From positions 4,154,001 through 4,218,000 of the forward strand of contig NZ_JADBGF010000001.1 of assembly GCF_014873495.1 (NCBI RefSeq): a stretch of DNA of 64,000 nt, written 5' to 3'. The notes under the pieces are model-generated. The model made no database searches. It had not been told where the DNA came from and worked only from the letters and a program-made list of their open reading frames with translations. Below, in pieces: positions 43,273 to 52,085 of this stretch (position 1 is its first letter; every line of letters begins with the position of its first letter). The translations under genes and the position numbers were made by a program. Source of the stretch: Streptomyces stelliscabiei. Lineage in GTDB: Bacteria; Actinomycetota; Actinomycetes; Streptomycetales; Streptomycetaceae.

Positions 43273-43575
43273 ATGGCGAAGGTCCCCACGGCGGCGGTGG
43301 CCGCGAGCGGGCTCATCGGTGGGTACGGCGTGGCCCGCTGGACGAAGAAGCGGCCGCTCGGCGGGGCGGTGCTGGCCGTCGCCGGGGCCGCGGCGGCTCG
43401 GCAGTGGCAGCAGGCGGCCGGGGGCAGGGCGGCGGGGGCGTTGACCGCGGGGTACGTGGCCGCGTTCGCCGGGTCGCATCCGCTGGCGAAGAAGGTGGGT
43501 GCCTGGCCGGCGGTGTTCGGGGTGGCCGGGGTGGTGGCGTTGGCCTCTTGGGTGGTGGCCGACCGGAAGGAGTAG
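43273..43575 (+). CDS. Small membrane protein
   Basis: 100-aa hydrophobic Ala/Gly/Val-rich protein with about three helices (residues 8-24, 30-45, 72-95) and a basic loop WTKKRPLGG. Function unknown. ATG at MAKVPTAA was chosen because GGGAGG lies 5 nt upstream. The longer frame starts with a TTG that falls inside the divergent hsp20 promoter and is unlikely. Divergent from hsp20. Confidence 0.6.
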   Translation: MAKVPTAAVAASGLIGGYGVARWTKKRPLGGAVLAVAGAAAARQWQQAAGGRAAGALTAGYVAAFAGSHPLAKKVGAWPAVFGVAGVVALASWVVADRKE

Positions 43576-43617
43576 GGGGATCTCGTCCGGCCGATGGGTG
43601 CGGGTCGTCTGTGGTCG

Positions 43618-43641
43618 CTCGCGCAGTTCCCCGCGCCCCTG
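43618..43641 (-). repeat. Dispersed CAGGGGCG..GCGCGA element
   Basis: Minus-strand CAGGGGCGCGGGGAACTGCG followed by CGAG, a near-identical copy of the 12.1 kb element, between convergent genes. Confidence 0.7.
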
Positions 43642-43650
43642 ACGAGGCTC

Positions 43651-44619
43651 TCAAGAGCGCCCTCCGGTCCCCTCCCCCCGAAAAACCCGCCGGTACGCGT
43701 GCGGGCTCGTGCCCACCACCCTCTTGAAGCGGTCCCGGAACGCCGTCGGGGAGCCGAAACCCGCCTGGGCCGCGACGCGTTCGACCGTGTGGTCGGTGGA
43801 CTCCAGGAGGTACTGGGCGCGGCGGACCCGCGCCCGGTGCAGCCACTGCAACGGCGTCGTGCCGGTCTGTTCGCGGAAGCGGCGGTTCAGGGTGCGGGCG
43901 CTGGTGCCGGCGTGCAGGGCGATGTCGTCCAGGGTCAGATCCCGCTCCGCGTTCTCCTCCATCCAGCGCAGCAGGGGCTCCATCGTCGCGCCGGCGGGGG
44001 CCGCGGGCTGGTCCTGGACGATGAACTGGGCCTGGCCGCCCTCCCGTTCGAGGGGCATGACACACATCCGGGCGGTGAACGCGGCGACCGCCGAGCCGTG
44101 GTCCCGGCGGATCATGTGCAGGCACATGTCCATGGCCGCGGCGGCACCCGCCGAGGTGAGGAACTGGCCGTTGTCGACGTAGAGGACGTTCGGGTCGACG
44201 GTGATCTCCGGGTGGCGGGCCGCCAGATCGGGGGCCGCGATCCAGTGGGTCGTGGCGCGCAGCCCGTCCAGCAGGCCCGTCGCCGCGAAGAGGAACGCGC
44301 CGACGCAGATCGAGGCGATCCGCGTCCCGCTCGCCGCCGCCGCGTGCAGCGCCTCCGCCACCCCCGGCGGCAGCGGCGCGGTCGGGTCGGCCGTCCCCGG
44401 GAGGATGATCGTGTCGGCCTCGGCCAGCGCCTCCAGCCCGTAGGGCGCCCGCACGCTGAACGGCCCCGCCTTCACCTCCCCGCCCCCTTCCACCGAGCAG
44501 ACCCGCACGCGGTACGCCTCCCGGCCGTCCGGCAGCCGGGCCCAGCCGAAGGTGTCGACGGGGGCCGACATGTCGAAGGGGATCACGTCGTCGAGCGCCA
44601 GTACGGCCACGATGTGCAT
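43651..44619 (-). CDS. GlxA/FtrA-type AraC regulator with DJ-1/PfpI domain
   Basis: 322-aa transcription factor. The N-terminal class I amidotransferase-like domain (1-180) contains ASICVGAFLFAATG, the position of the DJ-1 nucleophile-elbow cysteine. The C-terminal AraC double HTH (about 215-310) contains LDDIALHAGTSARTLNRRF and VERVAAQAGFGSPTAFRDRF. The name GlxA used for this regulator family is unrelated to the copper oxidase above. The ATG at MHIVAVL was chosen; the much longer frame has no features upstream. It is divergent from a membrane-protein gene across a gap with two inverted repeats, its probable target. Confidence 0.88.
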   Translation of the reverse strand: MHIVAVLALDDVIPFDMSAPVDTFGWARLPDGREAYRVRVCSVEGGGEVKAGPFSVRAPYGLEALAEADTIILPGTADPTAPLPPGVAEALHAAAASGTRIASICVGAFLFAATGLLDGLRATTHWIAAPDLAARHPEITVDPNVLYVDNGQFLTSAGAAAAMDMCLHMIRRDHGSAVAAFTARMCVMPLEREGGQAQFIVQDQPAAPAGATMEPLLRWMEENAERDLTLDDIALHAGTSARTLNRRFREQTGTTPLQWLHRARVRRAQYLLESTDHTVERVAAQAGFGSPTAFRDRFKRVVGTSPHAYRRVFRGEGTGGRS

Positions 44620-44653
44620 GGCGGGAGCGTAGGCCTGCACCGGTTTTCCGCCA

Positions 44654-44745
44654 AGCGCTGCTCGCCCTGTTGAAACCGGCAGCGCTCCTTCCGACTGCCC
44701 GGAAACACGCTGGCGAGAATCCGTTGACCTCTGGCAATCTCGCCA
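44654..44745. promoter_or_regulatory. Paired inverted repeats between AraC regulator and target
   Basis: AGCGCTGC/GCAGCGCT (44654-44661, 44679-44686) and TGGCGAGA/TCTCGCCA (44711-44718, 44738-44745) are both perfect 8-bp repeats. The second surrounds TTGACC, a possible -35 for the rightward gene. Confidence 0.5.
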
Positions 44746-44781
44746 CTTCCATGAGATCTTGGCGCGTCCTACCGTCCCACC

Positions 44782-45348
44782 GTGACCAAGTTCCTGCTCT
44801 CCCTCCACGTCCTCGCCGCGATCATCGCCGTCGGGCCCGTCACCGTCGCGGCCAGCATGTTCCCGCCGAGCGCGCGCAAGGCGCTGGCCGAACCCGGTAG
44901 CGAGCGGGCGGTGGCGGCCGTACGGCTGCTGCACCGGATCTGCCGGGTGTACGGCGGTGTGGGCATCGCCGTGCCGGTGCTCGGGTTCGCCACGGCGATG
45001 AGCATGGGGGCGCTGAACGACACCTGGCTGATCGTGTCGATGCTGCTGACCGCCCTCGCGGCGATGGTCCTGCTGGCGCTGGTGCTGCCCCGGCAGGAGG
45101 AGATCCTCGCGGGGATCGGGGGCACCGCCGCCGGCCTCGGGGACACCACCACCGACACCGGCGGCACCACAGTCGACCTCGGAGGCACCACCACCGACAC
45201 CGGAGCCACCACCGTCGACGCCAAGGGCACCACCGTCGAGGCCCGGACCACGGCCCGACTCGCCATGTTCACCGGGGTGTTCAACCTGCTGTGGGCGACC
45301 GTCACGATCCTGATGATCGTGCGGCCCGGTTCGACCACGGGAGCGTGA
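44782..45348 (+). CDS. DUF2269-like integral membrane protein with 14-aa repeats
   Basis: 188-aa protein with four hydrophobic segments (about 4-24, 50-70, 78-98, 160-180). The opening TKFLLSLHVLAAIIAVGPV resembles DUF2269-type proteins. Between helices 3 and 4 is a hydrophilic loop built of TTTDTGGTTVDLGG and TTTDTGATTVDAKG plus a partial unit. GTG start. Its divergent partner, the DJ-1/AraC regulator, probably controls it. Function unknown. Confidence 0.65.
   Translation: MTKFLLSLHVLAAIIAVGPVTVAASMFPPSARKALAEPGSERAVAAVRLLHRICRVYGGVGIAVPVLGFATAMSMGALNDTWLIVSMLLTALAAMVLLALVLPRQEEILAGIGGTAAGLGDTTTDTGGTTVDLGGTTTDTGATTVDAKGTTVEARTTARLAMFTGVFNLLWATVTILMIVRPGSTTGA
45145..45243 (+). repeat. 42-bp coding tandem repeat
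   Basis: Two full 42-bp units (from 45145 and 45187) and a partial third (45229) encode the 14-aa loop repeats of the surrounding membrane protein. A multiple of three, so copy-number change keeps the frame. Confidence 0.8.
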
Positions 45349-45396
45349 CTCGACCCCGCCTTCCCAACGCCGGCCGGGTGGGGGCATGATCCGGCC

Positions 45397-45897
45397 ATGC
45401 ATCCACAGCAGTCGCCCTCCCAGGCCTACCTCGCCTCCGTGGCCGCCCGTCTCGCCGCCGACGAATGCCGTACGTGGTGGGAGGAGTGGGCCGGGGTGCC
45501 CGTGCTCGTCGGGCGCCGGGCCGACTTCCGGTGGAGCTGGATGGGGACGAAGCTGCATCTGTTCACGGTCGCGGCGGCGGTCCAGGAGATCACCATCCCC
45601 ACCATCGAGACCTTCACCGACCAGGTGCTGACGTACGCGAAGAAGACCAAGGGCGGTCTGCCGGCCGGGATCCAGAACGGTGTCGGCGCCTTCCCCGTGC
45701 TGGTCAGCGACCGCGTGGACCCGGCGGCCGTCCGGTGGGCGGAGGCCCAGCAGCGCAACAAGTGGGCGTGCATGGCCCGGCCCGTGGTGGTCGACAGCAC
45801 CCAGCAGTACGTGGGCTCGTACCGGGGCACCCCGGTCGTCGGCCTCGCCTACTCCTCGTACTTCGAGGAGAAGGCCCGGCGGTACTTCTACGGCTGA
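45397..45897 (+). CDS. Conserved-looking hypothetical cytoplasmic protein
   Basis: 166-aa soluble protein, unrecognised. Aromatic-rich: CRTWWEEWAGVPVLVG and FRWSWMGTKLHLFTV, then a helix QVLTYAKKTKGGLPAG, and a C-terminus QQYVGSYRGTPVVGLAYSSY. Its codon use is fully streptomycete. It overlaps the next convergent gene by 10 nt, so the two share a 3' end. No operon partner. Confidence 0.65.
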   Translation: MHPQQSPSQAYLASVAARLAADECRTWWEEWAGVPVLVGRRADFRWSWMGTKLHLFTVAAAVQEITIPTIETFTDQVLTYAKKTKGGLPAGIQNGVGAFPVLVSDRVDPAAVRWAEAQQRNKWACMARPVVVDSTQQYVGSYRGTPVVGLAYSSYFEEKARRYFYG

Positions 45898-46373
45898 CCG
45901 GTGGCCGAACGGTCCTGGGACCGGCTGTGGATCAGCCACCTCTCGTCCACCGGCTCCGTCCGGAACCGTCGCGCCACCGAAGCCGCGACCAGTACCCACG
46001 CGCCCAGGACCAGCGTGAAGAAGGCCCAGGACAGGGGCCATACGGCCGCGTCCGGGGGCTCGGCGGGGGCGTGGAAGGACACGTACATCAGCGCGGCCGG
46101 CGGGACGGCGACCAGGAGCACGGGCCAGGCCAGGGCGTCCCGGTGGCCGAAGTAGGCCGCGAGGAGCAGGAGGACGAGCGCGAGGACGATCACCCCCGTG
46201 ACGGTCACGGGGGTCGTGTCCGTCGGAGAGCCCTCCAGTTCGGGCCGGTCGCGCAGGTCCCACGGGAGACAGAGGCGGTACGCGGCCGCGGCGAGGGCGG
46301 CGCCGAGCAGGCGGGTCAGCCAGCGTTCCGGCCAGGGGCGCGTGCGCAGGGGGCGGAGCAGCTTCTCGGTCAT
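45888..46373 (-). CDS. Four-helix membrane protein
   Basis: 161-aa hydrophobic protein with helices at about 20-36, 55-73, 80-97 and 112-133 and charged termini (N-terminal TEKLLRPLRTRPWPERW; C-terminal RRFRTEPVDERWLIHSRSQD). No motif recognised. ATG start, leftward, overlapping the end of the convergent hypothetical gene. Confidence 0.6.
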   Translation of the reverse strand: MTEKLLRPLRTRPWPERWLTRLLGAALAAAAYRLCLPWDLRDRPELEGSPTDTTPVTVTGVIVLALVLLLLAAYFGHRDALAWPVLLVAVPPAALMYVSFHAPAEPPDAAVWPLSWAFFTLVLGAWVLVAASVARRFRTEPVDERWLIHSRSQDRSATGQP

Positions 46374-46493
46374 GCGTACGAGGGTTCCGGGGCGAGGGGC
46401 GGGCCGACAGAGTACGGGTACTCAGACCGGCCCGCTCCCTCGTACCCAGAAGGCGCCCGGACGGGCCGCGGCCCGCAAGGGGCGCGGCCCGAA

Positions 46494-46520
46494 GAGGGCG
46501 CGGGGAACCGTGCGACCGGC
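46494..46520 (+). repeat. Dispersed element, divergent copy
   Basis: AGGGCGCGGGGAACCGTGCG followed by ACCGGCC lies in the gap after the MFS gene. It is the same family as the copies near 3.95, 12.1, 43.6 and 51.2 kb. The rest of this 230-nt gap is a pyrimidine-rich CCCGACCCG tract without a gene. Confidence 0.6.
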
Positions 46521-46607
46521 CACGACGGCGCGGCAGCCGACGAACGACCCGATCCGGCCCGCCCCGGCCTACCCCAACCCGACCCGCCCTGCCCCGACCC
46601 GCCCCCG

Positions 46608-48068
46608 CTAGGCGGGGCTCCGCGCCGACAGCGGCTCCGCGATGTCCTCCAGCGAGCGCTGCTCCGCGCGCACCGCGAGGAAGGCCGCCACCAGGCCCGC
46701 CGCGCACATCAGGCTCGCGCCGATCCGGAAGGCGAGGACGGTGTCGCCGACGACGCCGGACTCCGTCAGCTCGGCGAAGATCAGCGGGCCGCTGATACCG
46801 CCGGCGGCCGTGCCGAGGGCGTAGAAGAAGGCGATGGCCATCGCGCGGGTCTCCATGGGGAAGACCTCCGAGACCGTCAGGTAGGCGCTGCTCGCCCCGG
46901 CCGACGCGAAGAAGAGGACCACGCACCAGCAGGCCGTCAGGGTCACCTCGTCGAGCGAGCCCCGGCCGAACAGCCAGGCGGTGCCGAAGAGCAGCAGCCC
47001 GGAGAGCAGGTACGTCGACGAGATCATGATCTTGCGGCCGACCGTGTCGAACAGCTTGCCGAGCAGCAGCGGGCCGAGCAGGTTGCCGGCGGCGATGACG
47101 GCGAAGTAGTAGCCGGTGTCGGAGGTCGGGACGTCGTAGAACGTGGTGAGGATCGCGCCGAAGCCGAAGGTGATCGCGTTGTAGAGGAACGCCTGGCCGA
47201 TGAAGAGGGAGAAGCCGAGGATCGCGCGGCGGCGGTACCGGGAGAAGACCGTACGGGCGATCGTGCCGAAGCCGATGCTCTCGCGCTGATGGACGGTCAT
47301 CTCCTGGTCGGTCGTCGGCAGCGGGCGGCCCTTCTCGGCCTCGATCCTCTCCTCCGCCTCCCCCACGAGGCGTTCGGCCTCCTGTTCACGGCCGTGGATC
47401 AGCAGCCATCGTGGGCTCTCGGGGACGTTGCGGCGGACCAGCAGGATCACCAGGCCCAGGACGACGCCGAGGGCGAAGGTCAGCCGCCAGCCGACGTTCG
47501 CCGGGAAGAGGTCGGTGTTCAGGGCGACGATCGACAGCAGCGACCCGCCGATCGCGCCGAGCCAGAAGCTGCCGTTGATGACGATGTCGACGCGGCCCCG
47601 GTACTTGGACGGGATCAGCTCGTCGATGGCGGAGTTGATGGCCGCGTACTCGCCGCCGATGCCGAAGCCGGTGAGGAAGCGGAAGAGGAAGAACCACCAG
47701 GTGGAGAAGGACACGGCCGTCAGCGCGGTCGCCGCCAGATAGACCAGCAGGGTCACCATGAACAGCTTCTTGCGGCCGAACCGGTCGGTCATCCGGCCGA
47801 AGAAGAGGGCGCCCGCACAGGCGCCCGCCACATACAGCGCGGCCGCCATACCGGTGACCTGCGCGGACGTGATCGGCAGTCCGCTGCCCTCCTCGGAGAG
47901 CCGGCCCGCGATGTTGCCGACGACGGTCACTTCCAGACCGTCGAGGATCCACACGGTGCCGAGACCGATCACGATCGTCCAGTGCCAGCGCGACCAGGGA
48001 AGACGGTCCAGGCGCGCCGGAACGGCCGTGGTGATCACACCCGGTGACTTCGGGTCAGTGACGGACAT
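46608..48068 (-). CDS. Major facilitator superfamily transporter
   Basis: 486-aa twelve-helix MFS permease of the sugar/metabolite:H+ symporter type. Signatures are GRMTDRFGRKKLFM in loop 2-3, RFLTGFGIGGEYAAINSAIDE in helix 4, VPESPRW after helix 6, and FDTVGRKIM in the second half. An acidic central loop (about 222-265) separates the halves. The substrate is not predictable, though the pattern resembles aromatic-acid or sugar transporters of the SV2/inorganic-phosphate group. No adjoining enzyme genes suggest a pathway. Confidence 0.86.
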   Translation of the reverse strand: MSVTDPKSPGVITTAVPARLDRLPWSRWHWTIVIGLGTVWILDGLEVTVVGNIAGRLSEEGSGLPITSAQVTGMAAALYVAGACAGALFFGRMTDRFGRKKLFMVTLLVYLAATALTAVSFSTWWFFLFRFLTGFGIGGEYAAINSAIDELIPSKYRGRVDIVINGSFWLGAIGGSLLSIVALNTDLFPANVGWRLTFALGVVLGLVILLVRRNVPESPRWLLIHGREQEAERLVGEAEERIEAEKGRPLPTTDQEMTVHQRESIGFGTIARTVFSRYRRRAILGFSLFIGQAFLYNAITFGFGAILTTFYDVPTSDTGYYFAVIAAGNLLGPLLLGKLFDTVGRKIMISSTYLLSGLLLFGTAWLFGRGSLDEVTLTACWCVVLFFASAGASSAYLTVSEVFPMETRAMAIAFFYALGTAAGGISGPLIFAELTESGVVGDTVLAFRIGASLMCAAGLVAAFLAVRAEQRSLEDIAEPLSARSPA

Positions 48069-48169
48069 GGGCTGGGGCTCCCTCCACCTGAGCGAACCCG
48101 ATCCGTGTGCCCCGACGAACAGGGACTACGCCCCGGCCGCCGGCGGAGCACCGGGGCTCCCGCCGCCTC

Positions 48170-49540
48170 CTACGCCCCCAGCGCCCGCGACACCGTGTAG
48201 ATCAGCAGGCCCGCCAGGGAGCCCACGACCGTGCCGTTGATCCGGATGAACTGCAGGTCGCGGCCGATGTTGGCCTCGATCTTCCTGGTGGTGTGTTCGG
48301 CGTCCCAGCTCGCGACGGTCTCGGTGATCAGAGAGGTGATCTCCGCGCGGTAGGTGGTGACGACATGCACCGCCGCCCCCTCGATCCACTTGTCGAGCTT
48401 GTCCTGCGCGCTCGGCTCGGTGGCCATCCGGGTGCCCAGCGACAGCAGGGACGAGCGGACCCGCAGCCGCAGCTCGCTGCGCTCGTCCTCGGCCGCGGAC
48501 ACGATCATCGACCGTACGGCCGTCCAGGCGGAGGCGATGAGGTCCTGGACCTCGCCCCGGCCGAGGACCTCGCCCTTCAGCCGCTCCACCCGCGCCCGGG
48601 TCTCCGTGTCGGACTGGAGGTCGGTGGCGAAGTCGGTGAGGAAGCGGTCCAGGGCGCCGCGCGCCGGATGGGTGGGCGAGTCGCGCATCTCGGTGGTGAA
48701 ACGCAGCAGCTCCTTGTAGACCCGCTCGCCGATGCGCCGGTCGACGAACCGGGGGGTCCAGCCGGGGGCGCCGCCCTCGACCGCGTCCATGACCTGCTCG
48801 TCGTGCAGTATCAGCCAGTTCTGGGCGCGGGCGCAGATCAGGTCCACGATCCGCCGATGGCCGCCGTCCGTGACGATCTTTTCCAGCATCTTGCCGATAC
48901 CGGGCGCGATCTCCTGGGCGTTCGCCCGCCGGGTGATCGCCTCCCCGACCACGGCCTGCACGTCCGAGTCGCGCAGCACGGTCAGCGCGCCCCGCAGCGC
49001 GGTCGCCAGCTCGGCCGTCACCCGGTCGGCGTTCTGCGGTTCGGCGAGCCAGGCACCGAGCCGGCTGCCGATGCCGACGGCCCGCAGCCGCTGTCGTACG
49101 ACGTACTGGGAGAGGAAGTTCTCGCCGACGAACTCACCGAGCGAGACGCCCAGTTGGTCCTTCTTGGTGGGGATGATCGCGGTGTGCGGGATGGGCAGTC
49201 CGAGCGGATGCCGGAACAGCGCGGTCACGGCGAACCAGTCGGCGAGCGCGCCCACCATGCCCGCCTCGGCGGCCGCCGCGACATAGTCGGCCCAGGCGCC
49301 CGCGCCCTCGTGCGAGGCCCACTTGGCCAGCACGTACACCACGGCCACGAAGAGCAGCAGCCCGGCGGCGATGAGCTTCATCTGCCGCACGCCCCGCTGT
49401 TTCTCCTCGTCGGCGGCGCTGAACGTGGTCATGGTGCGGTGCGAGGCGGGCGACCGGGCACCGGCCGCCGCCTCCGCCGCCCGCCGGGCCCCTTCGGCCG
49501 GTTCCGCGGGTTCTGCCTGTTCCGCTTCCGTACGGTTCAT
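48170..49540 (-). CDS. DUF445 family membrane protein
   Basis: 456-aa protein of the DUF445 (YjiN-like) family. A Glu/Ala-rich N-terminal tail (1-45) is followed by one helix (about 55-72), then the diagnostic EAGMVGALADWFAVTALFRHPLG and IPHTAIIPTKKDQLG. The long middle is helical and the C-terminal helix is GTVVGSLAGLLIYTVS. The function of the family is unknown. ATG at MNRTEAE was chosen, with GGTGGAG just upstream. It is divergent from the SGNH hydrolase. Confidence 0.85.
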   Translation of the reverse strand: MNRTEAEQAEPAEPAEGARRAAEAAAGARSPASHRTMTTFSAADEEKQRGVRQMKLIAAGLLLFVAVVYVLAKWASHEGAGAWADYVAAAAEAGMVGALADWFAVTALFRHPLGLPIPHTAIIPTKKDQLGVSLGEFVGENFLSQYVVRQRLRAVGIGSRLGAWLAEPQNADRVTAELATALRGALTVLRDSDVQAVVGEAITRRANAQEIAPGIGKMLEKIVTDGGHRRIVDLICARAQNWLILHDEQVMDAVEGGAPGWTPRFVDRRIGERVYKELLRFTTEMRDSPTHPARGALDRFLTDFATDLQSDTETRARVERLKGEVLGRGEVQDLIASAWTAVRSMIVSAAEDERSELRLRVRSSLLSLGTRMATEPSAQDKLDKWIEGAAVHVVTTYRAEITSLITETVASWDAEHTTRKIEANIGRDLQFIRINGTVVGSLAGLLIYTVSRALGA

Positions 49541-49789
49541 TCGCTCCACCCGTTCCTGTCCCCCGTACACATTGTCCGTTCTTCGACGCCTTCCCCGGCG
49601 CTGCGACGCTTGGTGACGTACTCCATAGGCCTACCGAGACCTACTCCTGGAACGGAACAGGAGTTCCCCGCGTCTGTCCGGGCGGGGGAACCGATGGGGG
49701 TTCTCGCAAGCAACCCCCATCCCATGCCGCATCATGGGGTGATCACATCGGAGCCACCGGGCTCCACAGCCCGAGGAGTAACCCACCGC
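49541..49789. other. Divergent gap between DUF445 and SGNH genes
   Basis: No gene. CTCCTG/CAGGAG (49644-49649 and 49658-49663) with an 8-nt spacer is the only clear inverted repeat. The SGNH ribosome-binding site GAGGAG lies at 49773-49778. Confidence 0.4.
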
Positions 49790-51115
49790 ATGACCAAGCG
49801 TCACGGTTATGCACTTCTGGCGGCCGTCGCCGCCCTGGTCGTGGCGATCTCGGCCGCGATATACACCGGTGTCGGCACCGACCACGGCACCCCCCGGCAG
49901 GAGACCTTCGCCCGCGCGCCCCACAACAGCGCCGCCCCCGCCTCCACCGGCGTCTGGGTCGGCGCCTGGGCCGCGTCGCCGAGCGGCTCCGAGCCGGGCA
50001 CCGAGCAGGACGGCCTCGCCGGCCGCTCGGTGCGCAACGTGGTGCACACGACCGCCGCCGGCACGAGTGCCCGCGTCACCCTGTCCAACCTCTACGGCCA
50101 GCAGCCGCTGACCATCACCCACGCCTCGCTCGCCGTGGCCGCCTCGACGGACACCCCGGCCGCGGCGGCCGACACCATGCGCCGGCTCACCTTCGGCGGC
50201 AACCCGACGGTCGTCGTCCCGCCGGGTCAGCAGGTGGTGAGCGACGCCGTACGGGTGGCGATCCCGCACGACGGCGACGTACTGATCACCACCTACTCCC
50301 CCACGCCCTCCGGCCCCGCGACCTACCACGCGCACGCCCGGCAGATCTCGTACACCGCCGAGGGCGACCGGGCCGAGGACGTCACCGGGGAGCCGTACAC
50401 CACCCAGTCCCTGCACTGGCGTTACGTCACCGCCCTGGACGTCCTGAGCAACGAGTCCGACGGCACGGTCGTGGTCCTCGGCGACTCGCTCACCGACGGC
50501 GTCACCTCCACGGTCGGCGAGAACCGGCGCTGGACCGACGTCCTCTCCGGCCGCCTGCGCGCCGCCCCCGGCTCCTCGGACGTGCCCCGCTACAGCGTCG
50601 TCAACGAGGGCATCAGCGGCAACCGCGTCCTCACCGACGGCTACGGCCGCCCCGCCGAGAACCCCAGTGGCCTCGCCCGCTTCCAGCGCGACGTCCTCGG
50701 CCGCACCGGCGTCAAGGCCGTCGTCATCGACCTCGGCGTCAACGACATCCTCAAGAACCCCGGCCGCGCCGACCCCGACGCCATCACCGCGGGCCTGCGC
50801 CGGCTCGTCGACCTGGCCCACGCCCGCGGCCTGCGGGTGGTCGGCGCCACCCTCATGCCCTTCCACGGCCACCGCGGCTGGTCCGACCAGCGCGAATCCG
50901 TCCGCCAGGCCATCAACGCCCGGATCCGCTCCGGCCAGGTCTACGACACCTACGTCGACTTCGACAAGGCCCTGCGCGACCCCTACGCCCCCCGCCGCCT
51001 GCGTCCCGACTACGACTCGGGCGACCACCTCCACCCGAGCGACCAGGGCTACGAGCGGATGGCGGACGTCTTCGACCTGGAGAAACTGAAGGGCGCGGCA
51101 CCGGCGGAGCTGTAG
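49790..51115 (+). CDS. Secreted SGNH/GDSL hydrolase
   Basis: 441-aa exported esterase or lipase. The N-terminal hydrophobic segment (8-26) acts as signal or anchor, and an N-terminal beta domain (about 50-220) binds or presents the substrate. The SGNH core has block I VVLGDSLTDG (nucleophile S233), block II NEGISGNRV, block III GVNDI (N318) and block V DHLHPSDQGY (D412, H415), so the catalytic set is complete. The ATG with GAGGAG upstream was chosen; a frame extending 1.7 kb upstream is antisense to DUF445. Substrate unknown. Confidence 0.87.
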   Translation: MTKRHGYALLAAVAALVVAISAAIYTGVGTDHGTPRQETFARAPHNSAAPASTGVWVGAWAASPSGSEPGTEQDGLAGRSVRNVVHTTAAGTSARVTLSNLYGQQPLTITHASLAVAASTDTPAAAADTMRRLTFGGNPTVVVPPGQQVVSDAVRVAIPHDGDVLITTYSPTPSGPATYHAHARQISYTAEGDRAEDVTGEPYTTQSLHWRYVTALDVLSNESDGTVVVLGDSLTDGVTSTVGENRRWTDVLSGRLRAAPGSSDVPRYSVVNEGISGNRVLTDGYGRPAENPSGLARFQRDVLGRTGVKAVVIDLGVNDILKNPGRADPDAITAGLRRLVDLAHARGLRVVGATLMPFHGHRGWSDQRESVRQAINARIRSGQVYDTYVDFDKALRDPYAPRRLRPDYDSGDHLHPSDQGYERMADVFDLEKLKGAAPAEL

Positions 51116-51168
51116 CCGGGGCCTGGGCCGGAGTCGTAGCCCGGTCCGGGTCCCCGGGAACCGCGCGA

Positions 51169-51193
51169 CCGGCCGCGGCGCGACCGCGGCCGG
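51169..51193. terminator. Bidirectional terminator between SGNH and DUF1707 genes
   Basis: Perfect 10-bp stem CCGGCCGCGG/CCGCGGCCGG with loop CGCGA between convergent stops. It is preceded by GGGAACCGCGCGA, another copy of the dispersed element's core. Confidence 0.75.
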
Positions 51194-51200
51194 ACCCGGC

Positions 51201-52052
51201 CTACCGCTCCCGTCTGCGCCGCCGTTCCCGCTCCTCCTCGCGCCGCGAGCGCACCGCGTCCCGGATCTGGTCCATGGCCTCGCGGTGCGCCTCGTGCCTC
51301 TCGTGCGTGTGGTCACGATGGGAGGCGTGCAGTTCGCGGCGGGCCTGCCGGCGCTCCAGCCGCTCCTGGCGCCGCGCCTCCTTCAACCGCTGGCGCTCCG
51401 CCTTCGGCACCTTCCGCTCCACACCGACCCCGCCCCAGAACGCGAAGCCGGTGATGATCACGCGGGGCGCGCCGGGCTCACCCGGCACGCCCTCCTGGCC
51501 GTGGTCGAAGCCGCCCATGATCCCGACGCCCCGGACGACGACCTCGACCCCCGGCGGCACGACCACATTGATCCCGCCCATGATGGCCACGCAGTTGATC
51601 GTGACCTCACGGCTCGCGAAGTACGCGTCCCGCAGGTCCAGTTCGCCGCCGCCCCAGAACGCGAAGCAGTCGAACCGCTCGGGCACGGTCCACCGCCCCT
51701 TGCGCTCGAACCCGGACAGGACTGCCACGCCCCAGGTGGACGTCCCGTCACCGCCGACGATCCGCTCGGGCCAACTCACGTCCACGGCAGGCCCCTTGAC
51801 CAGTGACACGGACGGCTGCGGCACGAGTTCCGGCGGTGCCACGGCCCCCGCACCGGGCAGGTCACGGGTGATCGGCGCCAACTCCCCGTAGGTCCGCGCC
51901 TTGTACGTGGCGTCCAGCCGCTCCTCGAACTCCTCCATGTCGAGCCGCCCCTCCGCGAGGGCGTCCCGCAACTGCTCGGAGACTCGTTCACGATCGGCGT
52001 CGGAGGCACGAAGATCCGCGGCGGCCGGAACATCCGGCAGGTCGTCCGTCAT
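51201..52052 (-). CDS. DUF1707 / LiaF-like protein
   Basis: 283-aa cytoplasmic or membrane-peripheral protein. The N-terminal DUF1707 domain begins LRASDADRERVSEQLRDALAEGRLDMEEFEERL. It is followed by a beta-helical LiaF/DUF2154-like domain with repeated strands (CFAFWGGGELDLRDAYF, CVAIMGGINVVVPPGVEV, FAFWGGVGVERK) and a very basic C-terminal helix. Such proteins are linked to cell-envelope stress sensing. ATG start. The DUF1707 tryptophan/glycine pattern is intact. Confidence 0.82.
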   Translation of the reverse strand: MTDDLPDVPAAADLRASDADRERVSEQLRDALAEGRLDMEEFEERLDATYKARTYGELAPITRDLPGAGAVAPPELVPQPSVSLVKGPAVDVSWPERIVGGDGTSTWGVAVLSGFERKGRWTVPERFDCFAFWGGGELDLRDAYFASREVTINCVAIMGGINVVVPPGVEVVVRGVGIMGGFDHGQEGVPGEPGAPRVIITGFAFWGGVGVERKVPKAERQRLKEARRQERLERRQARRELHASHRDHTHERHEAHREAMDQIRDAVRSRREEERERRRRRER

Positions 52053-52085
52053 ACGGATCAGCGTACGAGGAACCCCCGCGCCGGG

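Noticed and set aside
43651..46926. 1091-aa leftward open frame
   Set aside because: Only the last 322 residues are a protein family (DJ-1/AraC). The rest is antisense to two rightward genes and in another frame of the MFS gene.
45465..48047. 860-aa rightward open frame
   Set aside because: Composition Gly/Arg/Glu-rich without motifs; antisense to the MFS transporter and out of frame with the 166-aa protein.
48107..49789. N-terminal 560-residue extension of the SGNH hydrolase
   Set aside because: Antisense to DUF445, and a good ribosome-binding site and signal peptide mark the start at 49790.
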